Source: a bacterium TMED198 (GTDB lineage Bacteria > Fidelibacterota > Marinisomatia > SCGC-AAA003-L08 > D37C17). Taken from it: a stretch of 17,939 bases of DNA. The stretch is taken from assembly GCA_002170735.1 (NCBI GenBank), contig NHIV01000039.1:1-17939 (forward strand), in the 5' to 3' direction. The notes below the pieces were generated by a model. It saw only the letters and a list, made by a program, of their open reading frames with translations. It was not told the origin of the DNA and did not search any database. Position 1 is the stretch's first letter, and each line of letters starts with the position of its first letter. Below, piece after piece: positions 15,201-17,939 of the stretch. The translations under genes and the position numbers were made by a program.

Positions 15201-17939
15201 GATAGGCTATAGCTAAACCCAGTGTCTTCCGCCACAGATTGAGAACCTATAGCGGACAACACCGGCGCATCATTCACTGGAAGAATGTTTAATACAAAGT
15301 CTTCGCCTGCAATACCGCCGTTGCCATCAAGAGCGCTTACAGATACGGTGATCTCACCGTTAAAGTCTGCATCAGGAGACACCGTTAAGGTAGAACCATC
15401 AACGCTCGCAGATCCGTTTCCATCAACGCTGGCTGCAAAGCTTACACCATCGCCATCCACATCGCTTGCAGATAGGCTGTAGGTAAAGTCAACGTCCTCA
15501 TCGCCAGACTGAGATCCAATGGCCGATAGAACAGGCTCATCGTTAACAGGGCTAACGCTTAGAACAAAATTTGCTTCATCGCTTCCACCGCTTAGGTTGT
15601 CCGTTACAGATACAGTCACCTCAATGTTGCCATTGAAGTCTGCATCAGGAGACACCGTTAAGGTAGAGCCAACAACGCTAACATCCGCGTTGCCACCTGC
15701 CTGCGCAGAGAACTCAAGGGCATCGCCCTCAGGATCTGTTGCAGCCAGTTCATATACAAAGTCTTGGTCCTCATCGCTGCTTTGATTATCGATCAATGAT
15801 AGTACAGGTGGATCGTTTACAGGTATAAGGGTTAGGGTAAAGCTGTCTGTGTCCTGAGCGTCTCCATCCGATGCGGTAACCGTAACCACGATATCACCGC
15901 TGTAGTTCTGCTCAGGGTACAAGGTAAAGCTGCTTCCATCTGCGAAGATGCTAGCATGACCATCGGCCTGGGCCGCAAAGTAAACCTCATCGCCATCCAC
16001 ATCGCTTGCATCGGCCTGGAAGCTAAACGGCTCGCCTTCATCAGACTCAGCATCCTCTAAATCAGAAAGAACAGGCGCGTCGTTGACCGGGTCAACCTGA
16101 ATAAATATTGTTGCTTGGTCCATGCCCATAAAGCCATCTTCAACTAAAATGTTAAAGCTATCGCTTCCGTTGAAGTCTTGATTGGGGCTATAGGAAGCGC
16201 TTGGCCCATCAATATTCAGCGATCCAAACTGAGGTATGCTCGTTACAGATATAGTCAAATCATCGCCATCCACATCAAATATATCTAAATCAAAATTTAC
16301 TACCGAATCTTCATCAACATCTACAGTCATATCGCTTGCAACTGGAGCATCGTTCACTGATAGAACGTTAATCTCAACTGTGGCCGGAATAGAAGTCCAA
16401 TCTCCATCAGAGGCTGTGTAGGTAAAGCTATCTTGCCCGTTAAAGTCTTGGCTTGGAGTGTAGATCAAGCTAGGGACTTCGCCCTCTAACAGCCCTGATT
16501 CGGGCCCACCTACAACCTCGAAGGTTAAAGGGTCTTGGTTTGGATCAGTAGCGCTAAGTAAAACCTCAACAGACCCATCTTCATTCAACTCAATCGTAAT
16601 ATCGTTTGCAACCGGTCTGTTGCAGGAGCTTGAGTCTCCTGCGCATACACCGCACTCATCAACCTCCGCGCTTCCATAGCACACACCGCTACAGTCCATG
16701 CTTTGGTTATAACTATCGACATCAAGTCCAACGCAGTCACCACATTCATCAATCATCAAAGTTTCTAAGTCAGGATTTGGACATAGAGGCTCAGGATCAT
16801 CTGAATTTAGAACCCACCCATCAGGGGCCTGTCCAGCGCAGTAATACAGCTCATCTCCAAAGCCCAATCCATCACTATCAAAATCAAAAAAGTGGCCTAC
16901 AGCTGCAGGCTCAAAGCATCCACAGCCAAGATCATCTGACTCAGGCTCATGCCCTGTGTTTCCACTTGAGCAAACACCACAATTATCTACAAAGGCCGTT
17001 CCAAAGCACTCATCGTTACAATCTATATCGCTGTCAAACGCATGGCCCGTTGTTCCGCCAGAACAAACACCGCAGTTGTCAACAACACCACTGCCACCCG
17101 GAACCCCTGCACAGTCAGGCACAAGCCCAACAAGCTGTCTTATGTTAAAGAACCCAAAGTTTGACCATCCATTGTACACACCGCCGTTTTCACCTTCGAT
17201 GTTCGCATCTGTTATGTAGTACTCACCTTCTGATCCATCATAAATAACAAAGGTTGGAAAATCACCAGGAACAAGGTAGCCCTCAGTCCACTGAGACCCA
17301 TCATCACCCATGGCCGGAAGAACCGTTGTAAAATCCCTGCCAACGTTGTACTGAAGCTGCGTACCGCCAACCCAAGGATACGATCCTACGCAGACATCAC
17401 CCTTAAATACGCCAATCCAATCTTCAAACTTAACAAGCTCCTCATTTCCCCTCTGAATCATCGCCTGCTCAACAAAATAATAGCCTGAGCTTGTAGAAAT
17501 TTCAAATGAAAAATTTTCTGGCTGGTATATACAGCTTCCATCATCTATTGTAATATCAGAGCCGCAGCCGCCAAGCCCTTGAGGTAGGTTGTTGGTCGCG
17601 CAGTTGTAGTTATAGGCGTTAGGGTCAGGGCATCCAGTGCAGCTTGAGCTGTCACCGAAGCATACTCCACAATCATCTATATCGCTGTTTGCTTCATGGC
17701 CTGAGTTTCCACCAGAGCATACGCCGCAGTCGTCCTCTACCGCAGACCCAAAGCAGTCGCCGTTGCAATCAAGCTCGTTATTAAAAGAATGGCCTGAGTT
17801 TCCACCAGAGCATACGCCGCAGTCGTCCTCTACCGCAGAGCCAAAGCAATCGCCGTTGCAATCAAGCTCATTATTAAAAGCATGACCTGAGTTTCCGCCT
17901 GAACATACGCCGCAGTCGTCCTCTACCGCAGACCCAAAG
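6251..17939 (-). CDS. Giant modular secreted adhesin-like protein with type IX sorting domain (N-terminus outside window)
   Basis: At least 3895 codons with no stop from the right edge to TAG at 6251-6253. The Met codon at 17461 is not the start: the upstream frame stays open to 17939 and encodes more Cys-rich repeats and the first residues of a domain whose other copy is complete near the C-terminus. N to C: 31-residue Cys repeats (17642-17939), DPNAYNYN/DDGSC motif (17522-17641), bookend domain 1 (17123-17521), second Cys array (16622-17122), 28 cadherin-like/Ig-like repeats (7451-16621), duplicated ISY...GYW domain (6863-7450), bookend domain 2 (6530-6862), type A sorting domain (6254-6499). 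Three repeats carry inserted guest domains. Many DxDGDxL motifs suggest Ca2+-stabilised beta-sandwiches. I infer Sec export, then type IX secretion and surface attachment or release; binding partners are unknown. In hand-counted sample lines GC is near 48%, against about 36% in the operon. Confidence 0.93.
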   Translation of the reverse strand, partial: FGSAVEDDCGVCSGGNSGHAFNNELDCNGDCFGSAVEDDCGVCSGGNSGHSFNNELDCNGDCFGSAVEDDCGVCSGGNSGHEANSDIDDCGVCFGDSSSCTGCPDPNAYNYNCATNNLPQGLGGCGSDITIDDGSCIYQPENFSFEISTSSGYYFVEQAMIQRGNEELVKFEDWIGVFKGDVCVGSYPWVGGTQLQYNVGRDFTTVLPAMGDDGSQWTEGYLVPGDFPTFVIYDGSEGEYYITDANIEGENGGVYNGWSNFGFFNIRQLVGLVPDCAGVPGGSGVVDNCGVCSGGTTGHAFDSDIDCNDECFGTAFVDNCGVCSSGNTGHEPESDDLGCGCFEPAAVGHFFDFDSDGLGFGDELYYCAGQAPDGWVLNSDDPEPLCPNPDLETLMIDECGDCVGLDVDSYNQSMDCSGVCYGSAEVDECGVCAGDSSSCNRPVANDITIELNEDGSVEVLLSATDPNQDPLTFEVVGGPESGLLEGEVPSLIYTPSQDFNGQDSFTYTASDGDWTSIPATVEINVLSVNDAPVASDMTVDVDEDSVVNFDLDIFDVDGDDLTISVTSIPQFGSLNIDGPSASYSPNQDFNGSDSFNILVEDGFMGMDQATIFIQVDPVNDAPVLSDLEDAESDEGEPFSFQADASDVDGDEVYFAAQADGHASIFADGSSFTLYPEQNYSGDIVVTVTASDGDAQDTDSFTLTLIPVNDPPVLSLIDNQSSDEDQDFVYELAATDPEGDALEFSAQAGGNADVSVVGSTLTVSPDADFNGNIEVTVSVTDNLSGGSDEANFVLSVSPVNDEPVLSAIGSQSGDEDVDFTYSLSASDVDGDGVSFAASVDGNGSASVDGSTLTVSPDADFNGEITVSVSALDGNGGIAGEDFVLNILPVNDAPVLSAIGSQSVAEDTGFSYSLSASDVDGDDLSFSASVDGNGSASVDGDQLSVATDQDFNGEIVVSVAVSDGQDQDESSFTLYVDPVNDAPVVLESIDDLEITVDADVSIDLSGVFFDAENGFNLAYSVYDEVDALDASISGSSLVLSVSSNQNDSGDVTVTASDNINRLVASTTFRVTVVQTNSAPLAQDLNAIASEDGSVSIELFAMDADGDDLSYSYGDPSNGAISGSGSSIVYIPDANFFGDDSFTYSASDGTDSSDLATVRVTVVGVNDAPTAEDATYEVGSSPYTIDFSDFINDLEGDDLAIYSVPPSPSEVLYTVFGSSLTPVGGNQYEYVPSDNAAFADFLLYKVSDGSAESGVQMVTFNLFGRQWSRFFVPSAFDDNVDMAEDQGKALSLIGFDVFYPFSLDASSQIEITKYPDHGSLGGLEPAFEVSDGGSGYALEFDGNNDKVTGPSTNNFGNNPRSISVWADGSSGNIVSLGTGCVGPCDNKRFSILVGSDSMVRIIGQNNDWDTGYTLPGNQMNHIVATYNGTHIKFYANGEFISQTTKSYNTSSNKPIMIGANTIDRNDEYFNGTIDDVIVTYDEIQPAEVQALYSGDNVDLDNVVVSYDFNDGSGSTLTDQSGNGLDGSISGATWVESGEAPTAQLAEWVASYTPDADYSGSDEIKFRVLNPNNPNDGGYSGEATVSITVNPVNDAPTISSVSDADMDEDGSVSVELSASDPDNDLSFSASSSDENVQVSVDGSTVSFSATENYNGSSTITVSAQECVENSSDREEGEWVLLFRQTAPFVQENEQWLLHNEDDPSNDNYSVLENIEDFRGEDGKFHFKLAWPQNGNASGSQEWKQTSNPVETYNTVEGYEAVDINYTYHGWGGLNLSSQDHKCLLDGIPGGNWWYAIGSHELFNGGIPGPANHQGSYVVSQTELYAYSSTSRVADCANTGLSASTNFVLTVNPVNDPPTISAIGNQEVNEGESVDVFLSSQDIDSGTLSYSVNAQEVASSVSGNVLTLTVGDNDSGEKAVEVSVSDGEYSSTTSFVLTVIAVNDSPVLASQIQDVSVDEDSGSNTIDVASNFSDEDGDDLSYSVEVAENNLVSISISGSVVTIAPLENQNGGPVAVVVSASDGYEDSISPQDEFIVSVNPVNDAPSSSSLDQTLNEDEESTIVLSGSDIDGDALGFEIVDGPSNGSIDLDGSFASYMPDNNFVGSDSFTYIATDGDLESDISTVTLTVQAVNDPPTISSISDAQMDEDGSTSVEVSASDIDSEVTISASSSDENVQVSVDGNTVSFSATENFNGSSVITVTAQETDSEGLSASTSFVLTINPVNDAPTIAAIDDQSMNEDESFVQVLGGSDIDGDGLTFSAMSDNENVWLVLTGNILSIQPGENFNGSATISVDATDGEYSDGDTFVVSVLPVNDDPVVVGSIENVSIDEDSESVAVEVSSVFGDVDGDQLSYSIESEDTDLVLVSMDEGVVSITPESNQFGGPVEITVTATDGASDVSDSFEVTINPVNDAPVSDNLSGTLSEDFAGTVVLTGSDIDSQSLSFEVVQQPEFGSLELEGSFASYTPVENFYGSDSFRYIASDGQLASDTSTVSLTIEPVNDSPVVSSIDLSQVDEDSQIKIALEAQDIDNTGVQFSVSADTHDIQLEVVDLGATCAGNCGGSFNYGSCWCDDVCLQYGDCCDDFEDECFEREGSSNYQENYSQTHDKTGSRINDERETNFTFRTLVITPSENYNGQSTIEVVATDGDLEGQTQFSLEVLPVNDPPVIDQLDDTSVNEDETLVQVLGGSDIDGDGLTFLASTDSDGVVLGVTGNLLTIQTIENFFGNVSISVEVTDGEYTDSDSFNLSVLPVNDAPVVSNPLADVSFDEDSDGLSIYIPSVFADIDEDVLSYALNSFESDLIEANFAGDSLFISPLPDQFGGPVTLTVSANDHQGRAIVSDQFSVTVSPVNDAPISDDIDGVLNEDETATVVLTGSDIDSQSLSFEVVDQPLYGTLELNGAIVVYTPQENYFGQDSFSYISNDGELVSESSTVSLTVAPVNDEPVIDPIENQTINEGGYATVNASASDIENDELDFSASSDNDVTITEESNNGFKVVANDENWYGLVEVSVSVSDGQGSDVTSFTVEILPVNDAPVIAQIDNKVIEEDGFFFYTLEASDIDGDLLTFEYLSSGNSDVSISGNILEVQPDQDWYGTISLMITVDDGELDSKAEFSIEVLPVNDAPVVSNPISDFELDEDFEVVSFDLVDTFSDVDDSDLQYSVVNLDESLVSASIVGRVLKLYSIANVNGGPAAIQISADDGQGRVGITDEFSVVVNPVNDPPFIVSDASIEGTEDVQYSYQVDVEDIDSDQFYYSFISAPDGMEVSEQGLITWTPAEGVLSSGLVALVVWDTLSPVNGVDIPSYQYFSINVEPVNDAPVITSVAPINGTEDQLYIYTVEVEDPDNNDFYYSLVNAPEGMDLSDEGVISWTPTEGVLSSGLVTVVVSDRFLGSEELESDEESFMVVVVPVNDAPVLLSSAPSDPVIMEGNDFVYQIDVEDPDDDVFTYYLDNEPPGMTVSSEGLVAWTPMVTGTFGPILITIKDGGEDDVEPLYEEFIITVVPSSDLITMNFQLQNRANLISYLGVPEDSSVASIMSPLGDQALALITGGSASTHIVDSDLWVGSLQNISPTEGYWLIIDEEPEAGEYVEYDVSAYPTDPSIEYNLLDGQSLISYVGEDGMGLDEALPDEHEEMFLSIISDGKAAIRYNDGWIGSLTNWNTLKGYWVNVVDTLDFSFVSDGVIGRSGASVQSSSADRVVVPEEFSFNQSVRQGFYFFEKISIDGSSIQDGDWILAYNDGVVVGAREYSGEMVDVPVMGYDGSIYTTGYVEDGDIPEFKVFRLRTGDIVELQGNVPSWSDNEVHLVQRVSNDAAGISGFELGNPYPNPFNPSTKINFEVLESKEIRLAVYDVQGREVEVLVDSYLSSGFYNMKWNADSYSSGIYFLRMASSTGSVSKKLILVK
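6254..6499 (-). other. Type IX secretion C-terminal sorting domain (Por tail, type A)
   Basis: The last 82 residues start GNPYPNPFNPSTKINF and continue with IRLAVYDVQGREVEVLVD, GFYNMKWNA, SSGIYFLRM and SVSKKLILVK. This matches the Por secretion tail (TIGR04183-like) that directs proteins through the type IX system and is normally removed at the cell surface. It shows that the protein is exported and that the 3' end of the gene is intact. Confidence 0.93.
6530..6862 (-). other. Bookend domain, C-terminal copy
   Basis: About 110 residues. Key positions: EEFSFNQS...GFYFF at the start, GDWILAYNDGVVVG in the middle, then VPVMGYDGS, TTGYVEDGDIPEF. The same order of motifs is found near the N-terminus of this protein. 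I do not know a formal family name. The domain sits directly before the sorting domain. Confidence 0.75.
6863..7450 (-). other. Tandemly duplicated ISY...GYW domain
   Basis: Two copies of a roughly 75-residue unit. Copy 1 reads LQNRANLISYLG ... WVGSLQNISPTEGYWLII. Copy 2 reads LLDGQSLISYVG ... WIGSLTNWNTLKGYWVNV. Shared landmarks are the LISY strand, a central L.LI(T/S)(G/D)G segment, W(V/I)GSL and GYW. Such units commonly precede sorting domains in Marinimicrobia-like proteins, as I recall. The function is unknown. A Ser-rich linker (near 6863-6900) leads to the bookend domain. Confidence 0.7.
7451..8290 (-). repeat. Cadherin/Ig-like repeats 26-28 (He_PIG-like subtype)
   Basis: Three repeats of about 90-97 residues that differ from the rest of the array. 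They contain APDGMEVSEQGLITWTPAEG, APEGMDLSDEGVISWTPTEG and PPGMTVSSEGLVAWTPMVTG, the signature of He_PIG-like Ig domains, instead of the (S/T)PxxNFNG signature of the other repeats. Repeats 26 and 27 are close copies (both have WTP.EGVLSSGLV). They form the C-terminal end of the stalk. Confidence 0.82.
10190..10291 (-). other. Somatomedin-B-like eight-cysteine module inserted in repeat 19
   Basis: 34 residues from first to last cysteine with spacings 4, 9, 2, 4, 6, 1, 7. Vitronectin's somatomedin B has 4, 10, 2, 4, 6, 1, 7. Matching residues include the Phe in the second loop, CxCDxxC, YxDCCxDF and the final ExC. The module interrupts a D-type cadherin repeat between the strand IQLEVVD and the strand TLVITPSENYNG, and is followed by about 30 polar residues (to near 10095). 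In animals this fold is a disulfide knot used for protein-protein binding. That role here is only an inference. Confidence 0.82.
11367..11456 (-). repeat. 90-bp near-identical tract, copy in repeat 15
   Basis: Matches 12981-13070 (repeat 11) with only 4 mismatches by eye. It encodes the strands around SSDENVQVSVDG in both D-type repeats. This points to recent duplication or gene conversion between copies 1.6 kb apart. Confidence 0.9.
12437..12955 (-). other. 173-residue aromatic-rich guest module inserted in repeat 11
   Basis: Repeat 11 is nearly identical to repeat 15 up to AQE and from GLSAST onward. Repeat 15 has only TDSE between those points, while repeat 11 has 173 residues. The insert opens and closes near cysteines (12953-12955 and 12446-12448) and has a third internal cysteine. 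Landmarks: EWVLLFRQTAPF, NDNYSVLENIEDFRG, GKFHFKLAWP, EWKQTSNPVE, GYEAVDINY, WGGLN, NWWYAIGS and NGGIPGP. It has about ten Trp residues. Hand-counted GC is about 43% (12481-12900), against about 50-52% on both sides. I have an unverified memory of similar modules in eukaryotic extracellular proteins. I know no family name or function. Confidence 0.8.
12981..13070 (-). repeat. 90-bp near-identical tract, copy in repeat 11
   Basis: Partner of 11367-11456, with 4 mismatches in 90. It lies just N-terminal (in the protein) of the 173-residue insert, so the host repeat stayed homogenised with repeat 15 despite the insertion, or the insertion is younger than the duplication. Confidence 0.9.
13322..13957 (-). 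other. LamG/concanavalin-like domain inserted in repeat 10, permuted order
   Basis: About 212 residues with LamG landmarks: YALEFDGNNDKVTGP, RSISVWADG, NHIVATYNGTHIKFYANGE, KPIMIGANT, YFNGTIDDVIVTYDEI and AEVQALYSGD. The strand that usually opens a LamG_3 domain (YDFNDGSGSTLTDQSGNGLDG, then GATW) comes after the closing helix, i.e. a permuted order. I believe this order is common in marine Bacteroidota-like proteins. The domain lies between GSLGGLEPAFEVS and EWVASYTPDADYSGSD, which together make one C-type cadherin repeat. It is a probable carbohydrate or protein binding module. Confidence 0.85.
14114..14440 (-). repeat. Degenerate repeat 9 separating two sub-arrays
   Basis: About 109 residues beginning TAEDATYEVGSS and ending FGRQWSRFFVPSAFDD. 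The (D)xDGDxL motif survives as DLEGDDLAIY and the start still follows GVNDAP. The end lacks the PVNDAP closure and instead has an Arg/aromatic linker. It separates repeats 1-8 from the periodic array 10-25. Confidence 0.6.
14441..16621 (-). repeat. Cadherin-like repeats 1-8
   Basis: Eight repeats of about 88-96 residues. Repeats 1-6 and 8 show an (E)D-rich start, DxDGDxL or a relative, a P(D/N)xDFNG strand and end in (S/D/I/G)VNDxP; repeat 7 is more divergent and ends QTNSAP. Repeats 5 and 6 are close copies (AIGSQS, SLSASDVDGD, SASVDGNGSASVDG). Repeats 4 and 5 share a 32-base identical stretch (15636-15667 and 15363-15394). The architecture is of the VCBS/cadherin-like type found in bacterial adhesins, probably a Ca2+-rigidified stalk. 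Confidence 0.85.
16622..17122 (-). repeat. Cys-rich CGVC repeat array 2
   Basis: About 167 residues, less regular than array 1. It contains DNCGVCSGG, DCNDECFG, DNCGVCSSG, DECGDCVG, DCSGVCYG and finally DECGVCAGDSSSC just before cadherin repeat 1. In the middle a DFDSDGLGFGDELYYC...GWVLNSDDP segment resembles Ca2+-binding thrombospondin-3-like Asp loops. Cysteines come in CxxC and CxxxC pairs, probably disulfide-bonded outside the cell. Confidence 0.8.
17123..17521 (-). other. Bookend domain, N-terminal copy
   Basis: About 133 residues. PENFSFEIS...GYYFVEQA starts upstream of the Met codon at 17461, followed by EDWIGVFKGDVCVGS, LPAMGDDGS, TEGYLVPGDFPTFVIYD. The motif order equals that of 6530-6862. 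It lies between the two Cys-rich arrays. The fact that its first strand is encoded upstream of 17461 is direct evidence that 17461 is not the start codon. Confidence 0.75.
17522..17641 (-). other. DPNAYNYN...DDGSCIY motif segment
   Basis: Forty residues starting CPDPNAYNYNCATNN and ending DITIDDGSCIY. The form is the familiar short motif C.DP.A.NYN..A..DDGSC.Y of secreted Bacteroidota-type proteins, but stretched by a Gly/Cys-containing insert (LPQGLGGCGS) between the two halves. Confidence 0.7.
17642..17939 (-). repeat. 93-bp / 31-residue tandem Cys-rich repeats running off the edge
   Basis: In-frame direct repeats with an exact 93-base period: 17702-17794, 17795-17887 and 17888-17939 (cut by the edge). 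The first two differ at 5 of 93 bases by eye. The encoded unit reads SAVEDDCGVCSGGNSGH then FNNELDCNGDCFG. A diverged end unit (17642-17701) reads SDIDDCGVCFGDSSSC. The number of further units outside the window is unknown. Confidence 0.92.

Noticed and set aside
16606..17219. Overlapping + strand open frames rich in His/Gln/Pro/Ser, antisense to the Cys-rich arrays
   Set aside because: They are reverse-strand shadows of the repeats, mirroring the repetitive codons and having no independent motif.
17642..17939. Regular direct repeats that might be read as a CRISPR array
   Set aside because: The period is 93 bases with no variable spacers, the repeats are in frame within a long coding sequence, and they encode a clear Cys-rich protein unit.

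Overview
The window looks like a chromosomal segment from an uncultured marine bacterium of the Fibrobacterota-Chlorobi-Bacteroidota superphylum, most likely Marinimicrobia (SAR406) or a close relative. This is inferred from style, not from a marker gene. The giant gene ends in a Por-type (type IX secretion, type A) C-terminal sorting domain with the NPYPNPFNPST motif. It also carries Cys-rich CGVC repeats, a DPNAYNYN...DDGSC motif and cadherin-like repeats ending in PVNDAP, a combination I associate with that group. The packing is very tight, with 4-8 nt gene overlaps and a 16 nt convergent gap. No tRNA, rRNA, CRISPR array or mobile element is visible, and no gene-free stretch exceeds 20 bases.

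Left part (1-6234, + strand): seven tightly packed genes, probably one operon that began before the window. They are a large M23 metallopeptidase (5' end cut off), cytidine deaminase (cdd), uridine kinase (udk), type II thymidine kinase (tdk), a concentrative nucleoside transporter (nupC-like), adenylate kinase (adk) and dephospho-CoA kinase (coaE). The middle four form a pyrimidine-nucleoside scavenging route: import, deamination of cytidine to uridine, then phosphorylation of uridine/cytidine and thymidine. Adk then handles adenine nucleotides and CoaE finishes coenzyme A. Several starts were reassigned: udk to ATG 2582, the transporter to ATG 3755, and the M23 frame runs off the left edge.

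Right part (6251-17939, - strand): one uninterrupted reading frame of at least 3895 codons, converging on coaE. The Met codon at 17461 is internal, because the frame stays open to the right edge, so the true N-terminus lies outside. Order from N to C terminus: tandem 31-residue Cys-rich repeats; a DPNAYNYN/DDGSC motif; a 'bookend' domain; a second Cys-rich array; 28 cadherin-like or Ig-like repeats of about 90 residues; a duplicated ISY...GYW domain; a second copy of the bookend domain; and the sorting domain. It is most simply a secreted, surface-attached giant adhesin-like protein.

The most interesting structure is inside the repeat array. Repeats 10-25 follow a four-type order (C D | A B C D | A B C D | A B C D | A B), a higher-order period near 1.1 kb. 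Three copies have been split by unrelated guest domains: a LamG-type domain in repeat 10, an aromatic-rich 173-residue module in repeat 11, and an eight-cysteine somatomedin-B-like module in repeat 19. I see no defence system, biosynthetic cluster or other multi-gene novelty; the modular giant protein is the best candidate for something new.
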